Positions 13,023-26,989 of a stretch of 64,000 nt of DNA are shown in pieces. A model generated the notes under the pieces. It saw nothing but the letters and a program-made list of their open reading frames with translations. It was not told where the DNA came from and ran no database searches. The position numbers and the translations under genes are program-made. The DNA comes from Plasmodium brasilianum. Taxonomy: Eukaryota > Apicomplexa > Aconoidasida > Haemosporida > Plasmodiidae. Location: positions 1,843,501 through 1,907,500 of the forward strand of contig NC_090123.1 in the NCBI RefSeq assembly GCF_023973825.1, given 5' to 3'. Every line of letters starts with the position of its first letter. Position 1 is the stretch's first letter.

Positions 13023-15849
13023 TTTTTTTGTTAAGGAGAACTTTTAATATGGTAAAAAAGGATATTTAGTACCTCAATAATATTACATACCTAAGAAATG
13101 ATTATATATATACTTAATTTTAATAATATAAACTATATATACATGACTATTTTAATATAAAATATAAAAATATGTATTCTTCATCTCTAGTGAACTTTAT
13201 TGTTATATTTTTTAAATTAGTATTTTAAATAATCGTTTGTACATAATTTAATGATTTAGAGTAATATATATATATGTGCTACATTTAAATAAACTTGTGA
13301 ATATAACATATTTATGTTTAATAAAATTGATATATAGTAGCAAAATTAGTACTTTTCGTAAATCAATAGGAAAATTCGTAATGTCATCTTATAAAGTGTA
13401 TTTATTTTGTTTGCTTTCCATTTACATTTTTTTACGTCAAAATATTTATTTCGTGACCTAACTAAATTAATATATATGTTTTATAATTATTAAAAATGTC
13501 TCTTTTTTTGTATATAATAAAACCATAATAATGCTTTTTTTTTTTTGTTTTTGTATAAAGAAAATTTAATTAATATTTTTTATAGTGGTCTTGTAATAAA
13601 TGTAATATAGTATTTATTTGCCATAGATACATTACTAATATAACGTTAATATTTTGAGTTTTTAAAATATGAAATTTTAATTATATATAAAAACATTTTC
13701 TTTTTAAGAAGAAATTTTTTACCATTTGTTGTTAATTAAGAGAGTTATAGTATCTTATATTTAAATGAGGATTAACTATATTTAATACTCATTTAACAAA
13801 TGCTTTTATTTCAGTGTTATAGGAATTACTTAAATATATGTTATGAAGTGTGTTAAAAATATATACTAAACTTATATTTTTAGTTTTTTTATTAGAACCA
13901 GTGATAGAACAAACGTACTAAGAATATTAGGTTATTAAATGTTTTTATACAAATATACTTTATTTTGTTTTGTAATAACAATAATATTCGAAAAATGAAT
14001 TATGTATATGTAAGCGTTCAATTACCAATAATAGTATAAAAAATAAATAATATATTTGATTTATGGGGGTAAATTACCGTGAGTAATTGTTTTATTGTTT
14101 CTGTGATTTTATAAGTTTCTATATGTATGTAGTACAAAATAGCATTAATATGGTTTATATGTATTTTAAAATATGCAAAATAAATGTTAAGGACTACAAA
14201 TATTTTGATACTAATAATTCTTTTTTTTTTTAATATATAAAAAGTGATAAATATAAAATGATGTCAATATTTCTTTAATCATATATATTTCAATTTTTTC
14301 CTATTAATTTGTTCTGTAATAATATTCTAGAAGAAATGTATAATCGTAAATCCAACAAATATTTAGGTAAAAAAAAAATAATAAATATAACATTTACACA
14401 TATAATATACACGAAATCTTTATATGATTATAATGAAAATATCAAATTAAATTCTATATAAATTTAAATAGAAGCGAATGTTATGCTAAGAATTTGTTTT
14501 AGGGATTTTAGTTGTGTACGTATATAATTTGTTTTCTTGATCATTAAGATGTATATATTTTTATTAATCATTTATATGGGGGGTTATGTTCTGTAAAAAG
14601 TTATATTAACAAATGAAGAACTGTGTAATAGAAAATTTATAATAATTATAATAAAAATTTAAATAAAATATATATGAATTACTTTTTTTTTTTATTTAAT
14701 ATTAAAATACTCTTTAAAATATTTAAATTTATGTATATAATATATATGCTTTTTTTTGAAAAATATTACTAAAGAACATTCTTTATAAAATAAAAATTAT
14801 ATTTTAAATAGTACATTTATAATAAGGAATAATAGATATGTTAGATCTTATTATATACATTTATTTTATATGAGACCCAATGTATATTATATCAGAAAAT
14901 TTCTTGTAACTTTTTGCTTTCTGCAAGTTTTATTTCATATCCTATATCCATTTATATAATGAAATTTATAATATAGAATATATATATGCACATATATATA
15001 TATATATTTTTGATATCATCTATACTTCTTATTTTTGTAGTAGAATATTAAACATATTTTTGAACAATTTCTGAAATTTAGTGTGCGTTATATATACATT
15101 TGGTAATTAAGTACTTTCACATTTACAATACCATTTTATATAATTTAGTAACTTATGTTTGGCTAAATGAATTTATGTTATTAAAAAGAGGAAATTAAAA
15201 AACGCTTCAAATTATTTTATCGTGTAATTAACTAATAATATTGAGCCCACGTAGGACAAAAATTGCACAACAGAAAGTCATATAAAGTCATTTTTCTGTA
15301 TGTATCTTGTGAGTCTATGTTGGAAATAGGGTTCATATATTAATCAAGTGAATTAATATATATTTTTAAATAACTTAATAATAAATTAAGTAAAATAATG
15401 TTTATGAATTTAGTTATACATCAATTATATATTTCCCCTGAGATATAAATTCTTTTTTTATAATAGTAAGAAATCGAAAAGAATAATTAATATACGTAGT
15501 GCACTTATTTTGTATTTAAAGCAATGATTTATAATGATATATAGAAATTCTATATTAATTTAACACGTTATTTAAATTATAATAATATAATATTTTTTAC
15601 TTTCAAGAATAAAAAGAATACTTAAAAAAATAAAAAAAGTTAATTAATTAAATACATCAAAAATATAATAAATAAATAGTGGGGAAACAAATAAATTATT
15701 ATATTTTTATTTAAACAAATATAATTTGCAAAAAAAAAATTATTATAAAAATAAAAGAAATATATAACATTTATATTATTATCAAAATATTATTCAAGTT
15801 GCTAGTGAGCATTTTATAAATCTTATAATGAAAAGGTACTATCTTATTT

Positions 15850-15854
<5 letters not shown>

Positions 15855-15882
<28 letters not shown>
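15855..15882. repeat. (TA)14 microsatellite
   Basis: There are twenty-eight bases of uninterrupted TA dinucleotide. Such tracts are common in Plasmodium intergenic DNA and change length easily. Confidence 0.9.
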
Positions 15883-17199
15883 GGTGTAAAGTGTATTCAT
15901 TTTTTAATTTAATACATAATAAATTAATAAAATATATTTTTTTTATTTATAAAACAAATTATTTAACACGAATTATTATAGATGATTTTTTTTTTGAAAT
16001 TATTTTAATGTTATAATGATTATTTAGTTTTATTATATTTAATAATATTTCATTAATTATCATTTGTAATATATAAATTTCTTTTAGTCAAACTATTGTT
16101 TAAAATTGCGCATTTTATTATATTTTGTGTAAAGCAAAGTATTTAAAGAACCATCCTTATTTATTATTATAATATATTATATTAATTATTTCCTAGGAAG
16201 TATTGTAATTGGTTTCATTTATTATCTTATTTTAATTTTTTTTTTTACATTTAGAAAGAAAATTCGGATTATTACCCTTTTAATTGTTTTTATGTAAAGG
16301 TTAATGCGGGTAATGTTTTAGACAATGAAATAAAACTTTGATATGATATATATTTTCTTATACAAACAGTAAAAGTGATGATGTATATATTTATCGTGAA
16401 TAAGTTCTAGAAACTTTTATATATTATCTGAATCTGAAAATAGTAATTTGTAAAGTGAAGATTGTTGCATATATATATGTGACATTTTTTATGAATTATC
16501 ATATGAATATATCTCCCTGATCACATTTGTCTTATTTAAAAAAATGAATTATTATTTATAAGACAAAAAATAAATATTTACACATAAAAAAAATGTGTTT
16601 TTTAATTAATTTATTCTACATTAGTATTATATATTTTGTTGAACATAAAGAAAAGTAGTAACTTCAACATAAGGATTTAACAACATATGTAAAATATAAA
16701 ATTACTATTTACATATCTTAATATGAAAGATAAAAAGAAAATAATAATAATAAATGGGATAAAGTTAAAATGCTTAATACATGAATGTTATATAGCGTTT
16801 TTGTTTCTAATATAACAGATGTAATTCTATAATATATTATTTTTTTATTCACCCAAAATATATGATCTGGAAAAATAAAGATTTCTTTATAAACAATAGA
16901 TTTCTAGAATAAAAAATATTATTAAATTAATTTTATATTTGATTTAAATAATAAAATGTTTGTGATACTATTTTTTTGAATAAAAAGTGGTTTTCATTAT
17001 TATACAACAAGAACGTTTATAATTCACTTGATGAATTAATAAAAAGAAGAAAATTAGAAAACATAATAATATTAAATATTTAGAAATATACATATATATT
17101 AAAATATAAAACAAAAAAATAAATGAAAAAATAATGGATTAAAAACTTACTAAAATAAATAGTCGAAATCTGACTTTGCAGAAATAACTAAAACAAAGC

Positions 17200-17222
17200 T
17201 ATGTTGGAGATTTTCCAACATA
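17200..17222. repeat. Short perfect inverted repeat (9-bp stem, 5-base loop)
   Basis: TATGTTGGA is followed by GATTT and then the exact reverse complement TCCAACATA. The stem contains three G:C pairs, which is unusual here. It lies about 270 bases past the end of the minus-strand pseudogene that ends at 17491, so it could lie in its 3' flank, or be chance. Confidence 0.5.
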
Positions 17223-17490
17223 TATATAAAAAAAAAAAAATGAATAATTTAAAAATTTACATTTTTTATAACACTAACAAAAAATTAATTATATGAATAT
17301 GCACTAAAAACATAAATGATATATTTATATTAAGGAAAGCAATGATAATATTAAACTAATTTTGTTAGATAAAAGTTTAATATAATTCATATATTACATA
17401 TAGACTGGGAGTTTTTATATATATATACTTAAACATAGAACGTTTTATGCATATTGAGATATCTAAATTTAATTTATAGAATTTGAAGAA

Positions 17491-18618
17491 TCACACTTTT
17501 GTATGATCGTAATTATATTTAAAATATTTCCTTATACTTAATGATTGGTCATTTTTACGCATATCAAAATTTTTCGATACTTTAATGAAAAAATAAATTG
17601 ATGATAATATGGATAGTACACCTAATATTGGAACTCCTGAAAGAGATTTTATTGACATAAAGATAGATAACTATCCAAAGGCCACTACTGAAAATGGAAT
17701 AAAAATATAAATAATGTTTTTAATATTTACTTCAAATATATCTACATATTCTTCTGGAGTTTTACACATATAATTCAATAGTTTTGCTATTTACCTCTCA
17801 AAATTTTCATCTAATTTATTCAAATATTTAAGTATTGTTGGTAACCTATTTTGTTTTTCCGATAAATATTTTTTTATTTGAATAAGTTCTTTATTTAATT
17901 TTCTTCTCCCATATCATGATTTTTATCAAATAATTCTGAATCATAATAATTCTCCAAATGGTCTGTAAAATCTGTTGAATTAGTTGATTTTTTATTTTTT
18001 TCACCATGTATTAACATTGTAATATCCTATGGTTCATTATCTGTCATAAGGAAATTAAAATCCTTTCCAAAAGCATAATCTTTTTCATTTCCTATATCAC
18101 TATTTTCATCAGATATTACTGAATCATAGTAATTGTCCGACTAATATAAACGTTCTAATGTAATAGTTGATTTTTCATCATTGTCATCATGAACAAATGT
18201 TATAATAGATTCTAATTTACCATCATCTATATTTAAGAAATTAAGATCTCCTACAAAACTGTGTGTTTTATTTCCTGTTTTATTTATATTTTCTCTTAAT
18301 GCTGTCATTAATTGTTCATGATTTACATCTGTTTCTGTATATAATGATTTGCTTACTCTTACGTGTAATGAATTATTTGTGTTGACTTTTTTATTGCACA
18401 AATATCCAGAGGTATTTATCTAAAAATTATGTTATATATTTAATTTATAAAAAATTATCAATTTTTCAACATAAATATAATATTAGTTTTAAAATGAACA
18501 TATAATATTACAAAAAAGTTATAAAAATGTCTGAACTGAATAATTATCTTACTTCATGTGATTTCTGGAATACAAATATTGATAAGTAAAAGAGGATAAG
18601 TTTATCGGATTATACCAT
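17491..18618 (-). pseudogene. Exported-protein-type gene, two exons, decayed
   Basis: Exon 1 (18618-18553) is 22 codons starting ATG GTA TAA, so codon 3 is a stop. Its core LILFYLSIFVF is signal-like, and the donor is GTAAGA. The intron runs 18552-18420 and ends TTTTTAG. Exon 2 opens INTSGYLCNKKVNTNNS, then HVRVSKSLYTETD, which resembles an export-motif region without a clean RxLxE. An acidic stretch with two similar units follows: DNYYDSVISDENSDIG, and later ENYYDSELFDKN. Stops lie after LERLY and after TDNEP, and a frameshift follows MGEEN. The tail has KELIQIKKYLSEKQNRLP, then two hydrophobic segments and a stop at 17491. The exon 1 length and motifs differ from the fam-l/fam-m copies, so this is probably another Plasmodium exported family, which I cannot name. 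Confidence 0.6.
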
Positions 18619-20996
18619 TGTGTATAATTTATTTATATAGATGCTAAAATTTTTCTGAGAATAGAATTTTTATTTATACAAGTTTTTTGATAATAATTAA
18701 AAATGTAAATGTTATAAAATTTTCTTTATGCTTTTTTTTTCTTTTTATTATGTAAAACTCTTTAATTTTCTCTCGTTAATGATAGTTACGACATATATTT
18801 TAAATATACGTGAATATATTGATTAAACGAGGGTATTTTAGTAAATCTTCCACTTAAAAATATAAATTATAATAATATATTTAAAAAAATGTCTTAAAAA
18901 TCAAAATTAAACTAATAATAATTATATAATAATAACTGCCACAACACATGCTGTAAATAAATTATTTCAAAATATTTATATAATTTTTTGTGTTAACAAC
19001 ACAATGTTTTGCTAATTTCGTTAAAATGTGTAATAAAATTGCATGCTATGGTTCTCTATGTAAATTCAACTCTGAAATGTGACATTTAAAAATTATCTGT
19101 TCGAATAATTTAATGAAAAATATTTAGGTGTTAACGAATGTTTTACAGGTGAAAATTTTTTTTTAAACATTTTTGCAACAAGTATAATAATTAAAATAGA
19201 AAAAAAAATTATTTAATAGTAATGATTTTATAGAATTTTAATGTACGTTCTGTATATAAAAGATTAACAATTTTTATTTATTTTGAGCAAATATGCTTAA
19301 TGAACTATCAATAATAAAGTATATTTTATTTGAGTTTATATTATATAAGATAAATTAAAGTTTTATTTTTTTACACAAAATAAAAAATGTAATTTTATTA
19401 ATTTGTTGTGTTATTAAGAGGCTTTAATATTTATTTATAAATTTTAATAATAAATATAAGAAATTATATTAATAAAAATTTGAATAAGAAAGATTTTTTT
19501 TTTAAAATTGTTTTGAAATTTAAATAATATATATTTAAAAAAAAAATAATAATAATAATAATTGATCACACATATAAAGCAAATTTAAAGCACAAATAAA
19601 CGAATAATAGTATTTAGCTTTATTTTTTCCTTGTTTATATGATTTACGATTCTATTATTTATACAACTAATAATACATTTGAGAGATAATTATTTTTATT
19701 AACTAATTTTTTTTTATAATAAAAATATCCAATTATAAAAAGCAATTTAAGAATATTTTTCATTTTTTACTTAACAATTAAATTGCACTAAGCACAAAGA
19801 AAATATAAAATATAACAAAAATATAAAAAGAGTTAGTATGTTTTGTAGCTTTAAAATTAATTTATACGAAAAATAAAAATAAAAAAGAGAAATTTTGATA
19901 CACCTATATTTTACTTCTCAGTTCTTAAATTTTTTAGAAACTTTAATATTACATTATAGAAAAATTATAAAATGTTATATAAGAATCAATATCTATTATT
20001 CTGTTATATATTTTTAAGAATAATTAAAACATTATATATATATGTATATATATATTTTTTTTTTAATTTTTATGAAGGCCAAAGTTTATAAAATAACGGA
20101 TGTAATATACTATTATAAAGTGTGTTATACAGATGTAGTATGCACTTATTAAATGTACATTATTTCCATAATTTACTTATTAATTAAAGAATGATTATAA
20201 TACGTGTTGAATTATACATTGGGCTAATAAAAAAATTCATTAATCCTTGTATTTCATTATACGAATAAAAAAGAATTATTCAACATAAGATATAACTTCA
20301 TATGTTAATATAAAAGAAGAAGAAAATTTTAGAAAGTGTAATAATTTTTTATTTTCCATGTTGAGGTAAAAATGTTATTATTAAACGTTCGAAAGTAAAC
20401 TATTCTTAATTATAACGTAATATTATATTTCTATATATAAATAAAATTTTAATATTGAATTAAAAAAAAGTATTTTAAACAAAATAATTACTTAAGATGG
20501 AAAATTATTAAGGAATAATATATTTGTATAATTTAATTAAATGCATTTTTATGTTTCTCACCATTCTAAACAATTAGCATAACTATGATGGGAATATAGT
20601 TCTACACTTTATATTATGTATTAATATAATATTATATATATATAAATAATATACATTTTAAATAAATAATTCATAAATGGAACACTTCTTATAATTTCAT
20701 ACAAAGAATTAGTTATTAAGAAATAAAAAAAAAAAAAACATTGCATACATTTTCATGAATTGTTATGCTAATATTTAATATATAAAAATATATTATTTAT
20801 TTTATATAAATAATTATTTGACTATATTTATTAAATTAAATATTAATATAACTCCATTATATGTATTCTGATAAAAAAAAAAAATCTATATAATTGGAAT
20901 ATGTTTTAAGTAAATTTATTACAATCTTCATAATTCTGAGTGATTTTACTATTTTATATTACTCATAATTTTACATTTTTCTTTTTCCTTGTTTCA
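18619..20996. other. Intergenic DNA, nothing recognised
   Basis: The stretch is AT-rich with many A/T homopolymers. It separates two minus-strand pseudogenes. No coding remnant, RNA gene or long repeat could be supported. Confidence 0.5.
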
Positions 20997-22009
20997 TTAT
21001 TCTCTTACAGAATTTATGAATTTTGTTTCATTGACATATGATTTCTCTTAAATATGATCTGAATATATTTCGGATATATTCTTATCAATTTCTTTAGTAT
21101 ATTTTCCTTTTATTTCACCTGATTTGTCATTTTTGTTATAACTTTCTATGTAATTACTATATATATATCTTTTCTTATCAAATCTTCTGTATCCTGTGTA
21201 AAACTATCTCCCTCTTTATAATTATGAATTTCGATATTTACAGTACTTTCAAAAGCTTTGCCGTTTGTTTCAACTATGTTTTCTGATATCTATGATTTTT
21301 CCTTTGAATGTTCATTTTCTGTTCATTCTTTTAATTATCCAAATTTAATTCCCTATTTTTTATATTCTCCTCTGTTTTATATTTTTCTAATACCGTCATT
21401 AGTACTAATATACACAATTTTGCTAATAATATTTTTTTGTTATATTTATATAATCCTTCACAACTTTCTTGGTGTTTCAGTTTTTCTATATTTATTAGTG
21501 ATATATTATCGTTAGTTTCTTCAGTTTCATATTCATTTTCTGCCTTTTATATTTCTTATAAGAATATATTAAACTGCTGCTGTTTAATATACTGTTCCAT
21601 GAAAATGCCCTTTTTTGATATCCATTCTCTCCATATATCTTTTTTTCTTTCTAGGTTGTCAATTCTATTATTTTCATTTGAAGGTTTTTTTTCCAATTCT
21701 TTCTATTTTTCTAGGTAAGCTTGTTGTTCCTTTATCCATTCATTTTTCAAATTATTAAGCCATTATACTTTTTTCAGTTTTTTAGAAAGATGTTTGCACC
21801 TTTCTATCCATTTATATCACAGAATTATTTTTTTTCTGTGTTATTGTTACTTTTATTATTTTATCATTTGATTTGTATCTGTTTTATATTTTTTTGTGAA
21901 ATCGTCTAGGAATATTTCTAAAAATTGTCCTTTGTTGTGTTTCCATTCTTCTTTTATGTATTGTTCCAATACTTGCATATGTATTTCTATAATGACCTTC
22001 GTTCTTTCG

Positions 22010-22026
22010 TTTTTTTTTTTTTTTTT
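22010..22026. repeat. T17 homopolymer inside the STP1-like pseudogene
   Basis: On the coding (minus) strand this is a run of 17 A encoding poly-lysine. The reading frame that makes sense upstream (VPKKKK) differs from the one downstream (VIIEIHMQVLEQ), so a length change here is one of the breaks. Confidence 0.85.
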
Positions 22027-22263
22027 GGAACGATTATATCATTTACTTTGTTATGTTGACGAGATTTTTTTTTTATTTATGGTTTCTTCATTATCTTATA
22101 TCTCAGTATCCTTAGGAATATTATACTGTGGATATTCTAAATAATCATTTGTCGAATATTTTTTCATCCTTTCTAAATTTGACGGTATTGCTAGTATTTT
22201 TCGATATTGTAATTGTTTTTTAATCTTTTTTTTATTACTGAATAATGATCCCATGAAAATATA

Positions 22264-22353
22264 CTAAAATATATGAAGAAATAATATTATAAAAGAAATT
22301 AATATAATAAACAAAAAAAGAATTATATTTTTAATATTTAACTTTTATTTTAC
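22264..22353 (-). other. Intron between membrane exon and cytoplasmic exon of the STP1-like pseudogene
   Basis: On the minus strand the sequence starts GTAAAA and ends ATTTTAG. It sits just after the membrane segment, where STP1 and SURFIN genes are known to have an intron. The codon next to the donor is now TAA. Confidence 0.65.
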
Positions 22354-24190
22354 CTTAATAGAAAAGGATAGATACAATCATAATTACGAAGATTATCAAA
22401 ATAGTTGATATGTGTATTTTTGATAGATTTCTTTTATGTGCAATATCGGGTGATAAAACAGTTGGCTTTTCCTGGAAATAAAAATGATACATTATCATTT
22501 GTAATTGCATTTGTAATAGATATAATATTTAATATAGTTATTACAAATGATAATTATAAGTAGAACAAATGTTATATGGTTCAGCAGAGAATGTATAAAT
22601 ATCAGCACAATTTTGTGTTATAGGGGGATATTCACCATTAGAAGATTCAAAATCCTTAATTATAGGGTGCTCTTCAAAAAGTTGCCATAATTTGGAGGGG
22701 TAATGAATATTCTCTTAATTTTCAAGAAATAGATGAAAATGATGATTCTGTTTGAACAAAGACTTGATTAATATCTGGAATTTCAGAATCAGCAGATATG
22801 GAATAAGAAAGAATATGTGTAATTTTTTTATTTTATGGAGAATGTTCACTAGTAGAATCTTGATTGTGTTGAAAAGGTGTGGTAAAATCAATAACTGTAA
22901 GTTCTGCATCTTCGCTATCAATTAGAGGTTTAAGAACTGCATTTTGTTGTGTAGGTTGGGTATTTGAAGGAAAAGTGGATGATTCAGATACAAAAGAACA
23001 TGGGATATCTTCAGAATTTGGATCTTGATTAACAGTTATTGTATTCGTAATATAAATTAAGTAGGTTCAGGATGTGGGATATTTGTTAACGAGAATTTTA
23101 TTAGGTATAAAAATACAAGTAGTATTAATTTTAGACATTACCTGGATCTCCGTTTCTTGAGATGTATCTTTTACAGATGAGCCATTATTGAGACTAAAAG
23201 GTTGTATTTTATGTTTATTTTTAGTTCTTGTTGTATTTTCTGAATACATAACTTTCGAGATTTTTATTTTCTCATAGGATTTACCTGAATTAGGTAAAGA
23301 GGCTTGATTTCAATATTTTGGGTGTTTTGATACAGGTTTATGCCTTTTGGATTTGTATCATTATATTCCTTCGATCTCAGAATTACCTAGGTCGTTATCA
23401 CTTTTGTTTTTTTTTTTTTACATTATGTGTTCCTATATATTCTTGGGAAGACAGATTTTGATTTTGAAGAAAGTTTTCAATATAATAGATTCAGTAAGGA
23501 TTAGTTACATTTTTAAAATAAAGATTTGTTAATACATTGCAACCCTTTGTAAATGTATTTTTATTAGCAGGAATTTTTTTATTGTAATCAGTTATAAAAT
23601 TTCTATGTTAATGGGAATAATTCTTATTATGTTCAATCTACTATGCTAAAGTTATACTGTGATATTTGCAAAATTCACTTTTACTACATTGTTCTAGGGG
23701 GTTTTACCACTCCTGTGTCTTAATCTCTAGTAATATTATATATATATTCATGATATTCTTTTTTTTTTACACAAAATAGGTTAATATTATGTTTTACTTC
23801 AAAAAAGTGTATAAGTTAATCTGTTAAAATTATAGGAAAATCTCCTTACTTTTGAAAAGAATTACTAAAGTGCACTTCTAAAGTTGCATAATATGCTTAC
23901 CATTCACTTAAACCATATTTTGTCTCATAAAATTTTTTTTTAATAATGAGATATAAACCAAAGTCTATGCACTTTTTTATGAAATCATTTTCATTTTATG
24001 TATTCCTCAATATTTATAACCTACTTATAACATTTTGTGTAATTTCCGTAAATTCCTCATAATAGTCGTTTTAATGTTTGACTTTGAGGTTTAGCTCCCT
24101 AATGAATAAAAAATTAAGAGAAACTATCTAACCATTAATTTATGCTATGGCTGTTTTTCCTCTTTGTATAACTAAATTGCGGTGAAACAT

Positions 24191-26989
24191 AACATATGCA
24201 TATATGTTTACATATTAGAAGACAAATTTATCCTTTTTTATTATGGGATTATATTACTACATACAAGTACGTATATACCATCTGAACGAAAAATTATAAT
24301 TTACAACTTAGTGGTATTATATTTAAATTTTTATACATTAAATAAAACTATATAATTGGAACTACATGAGATCTTAAGTAAAAAGTTGTAAAATAATTGA
24401 ATGCATTATTATTTTTTTATGAACTTGATAATTATTTACACTTTAAACAAATATATTAGATATGGAGATATATCTTAATGTTATATTGATGTTATAGTAA
24501 AATATATAAATTTGTCTAAAATTAATATATAATTTATAAACAAAAAGAAAAGCAACGAACAATGGAAAATTATATATAAGTAAGATTAATAGATAATATG
24601 AGAACTCATTTGTAAAATTATCATTTTTATTTATGTGTTACACTTTGTTATAATTATTTATACATACACATAAAAATTGTCACGCGTGTGAACTTACATT
24701 ATTTATTTTGCCTTTTGTGTACATTACAAAAATTGATTATTTATAAATACCATAAGTGTTAATATTGGTAGTGCATATTTATTAATTGCGTTACATTTAT
24801 AATCTATTCTTTATATAAACTATTATTGTAATATATTTATTTTTTTAATACTTTTCATAATTTAACAGAGTACATGTATATATGATAATTAATAATATAT
24901 GAATTATTCTAAGTTTATGCTATAATCGTAATGCCCATATACTACTAAAGCGGCCATATAACAAATAATCAATATTAAATATCTCAATAAAAAATTAAAT
25001 ATTTGCTGTATATATTATTTCAATGACCAAATTAAAAAAAATATTTTTTTTGTTGCTTATACATGTGTATTACCTGTCTTTTCCTATTTTTACTATTAAA
25101 TATAAATAATATTGTAAGGAATAAAATTTTAATTAATTATGCTTATGTTTATAATATAAATTATTATATAAAAAATTTTAGGAAATTATTCAAATAAATG
25201 AAAAATTATTAGATTATATTAACAACAAATTAAATGTACTATATGTGGTTATAAAAATGAAAGTTTAATATATTATGAATTTATGTTAAAAAAAAATAAG
25301 ATAATTTCATATATTTAGAAAAATATATATATATATATAAATATATTACATTAAATAATACAAGTTAAAGGCCAATAATTATTTTTTTTTTAGTATTCCT
25401 TCAAAATATTCAAATCAAAATATTGAAGTGTTGTCATTTTCACTTCATTTTTGTGTTTTTTAGGTCGTTTTATCAATTCGTGAACTTAAAAATATTGAGA
25501 AATAGCAATTTACCATACTAAGAAGACGTTGTGTTGTTTTATAATTTAAGACATAATCTGACAAAAGAAATATTATAATATATATATATATATATATCTA
25601 ACAAAACTAGTTATTTTGTTGTGATGCAAGAATGTAATTTATAATTTTAGTGATTATATGGAAATTTATATGTATGTGATAAATATTGGTGTGTATAATT
25701 GAAAAAAAAAAAAATGCTGATAAAAAATATTGTGATTAATTGTTTCCATAAAACATTTAAGTTATTTTATTTATATATATTTAATTAAAATATGATATTG
25801 AAAATTTTCATGCTTGATTTCTTTTAAGTTTTTGCATTTTATCTTGCACAATTTACTTGCTCTTATGCTTTAAATATTTATTTTGATTGATAACTTTTTA
25901 AATCATTACTAATTAAAATTATATTGATTAAAAAAAATACATTCGGAAAAATATATGAAAATAATTCATGGAATTTTCTGATATTATTTTTTTAAATTAT
26001 ATGTGAATATATAAGTTACACTTATGTGATGAAAATAATATCTAATTAATATTATGATAGGCAAAACATGGTAAAACAATATATGATACCATTTTGTGGA
26101 ATATCTGAAAGTATATGGAAAGAGCTATATAGAAAATGGTTTTAAATATTTATTTTACAATAATTATCATTTTTTTATTGTAAATATATGAATTAATTTT
26201 TGTTGTTCATTAATATACTTTTATCAGGTTAAAATATATTAAAAGACTTTTTTTAAGATCAAGTTGTTTATGCATCACTGTTCCATATAAGTAACGAAAA
26301 TTTAATAAAAATTCATAAGAAATATTGGCTTTTTCATTATAGTCACATGAATATATAGACTATTTATTTGAAGTATAATATTTAATGTAAAAATTGTTAA
26401 GTTAAATATGTTAATATTTCACATTAAATATAATAATACAGTATTAGAATATATGTGAAAAAGTGGTACACTTGAATATTGAAATACACATAAAAGCAAT
26501 TCCATATTGTATGATATAGTTTACTCTGATTAATATAATTCTTTTTTGTTAAATATGTGTAAATGTACAGTTTAGGAACTGTGGTTAATGTTATAAGGAG
26601 TTAAGATATATATATTATAATTCGCATTATTTGATTCTGGAGCTTATTATTAATGTGTACTAATAGTTCACCCATTTTTAGAGAATTATATTTATGAAAA
26701 ATATCATAGAATATTTTATTTTATTATGCATAAGTTTTTGCTTTAATATATTCTTATATATATATGTATATATATACAATAGGAACATGTTATATAGAGA
26801 GGAAGTTAGATTTATATGAAATCCGATATGTAATACCATAAATTATACGTATTCATTTATCATATTGTACAACATGTAATGTTACTGTTATGTTTTAATT
26901 AATGTCATTTAATCTTATTTGATTATATATCGCCCTTCTATGTTTAATTTATTTAATATCCAATTTTGTTGTTCTAACATTGATCTTTT
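24191..26989. other. Intergenic DNA, nothing recognised
   Basis: No frame, RNA or repeat array is supportable. Slightly less AT-biased islands near 25440-25560 and 26050-26130 do not read as protein in any frame I tried. Confidence 0.45.

Larger units (their letters stand above)
13023..17490. other. Intergenic DNA with a (TA)14 tract and a small hairpin
   Basis: No gene was recognised. Open frames near 13276 and 15828 look like chance products of AT-rich sequence; the second is built on the dinucleotide repeat. The stretch contains a pure TA run at 15855-15882 and a 9-bp perfect inverted repeat at 17200-17222. Confidence 0.5.
20997..24190 (-). pseudogene. STP1-like (SURFIN/STP1 type) gene, full-length but heavily decayed
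   Basis: Read on the minus strand, the parts of an STP1-like protein appear in order. Near 24190-23850 is an N-terminal domain relic (KCIDFGLYLIIKKK, then EVHFSNSFQK). Around 23690-23500 are EFCKYHS and GCNVLTN. A Ser/Thr/Pro-rich stalk at 23250-22700 includes SLNNGSSVKDTSQETEIQ and SSTFPSNTQPTQQNA. A membrane segment near 22410-22360 (TILIIFVIMIVSILFY) precedes a 90-bp intron (22353-22264). The cytoplasmic exon from 22263 starts YIFMGSLFSNKKK and carries IIEIHMQVLEQYIKEEW, KKDIWREWISKKGIFMEQY and LLAKLCILVLMTVLE, which match the conserved intracellular region of STP1 proteins as I remember it. The last stop is at 20997. Many stops and frameshifts are present; two frameshifts fall at A-runs, one of 17 bases. 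The T-rich plus-strand open frames here are its shadow. Confidence 0.75.

Noticed and set aside
15828..16016. 62-codon open frame with an Ile-Tyr repeat
   Set aside because: The repeat is simply the (TA)14 microsatellite translated.
21258..22144. Four overlapping plus-strand open frames rich in Phe, Ser, Leu and Tyr
   Set aside because: They are the complement of the purine-rich STP1-like sequence on the minus strand, which has recognisable motifs in order; the plus frames have none.
22715..22921. Minus-strand open frame rich in Leu and Ile
   Set aside because: A different minus-strand frame over the same bases reads as the Ser/Thr/Pro-rich stalk of the STP1-like protein, so this open frame is out of frame noise.
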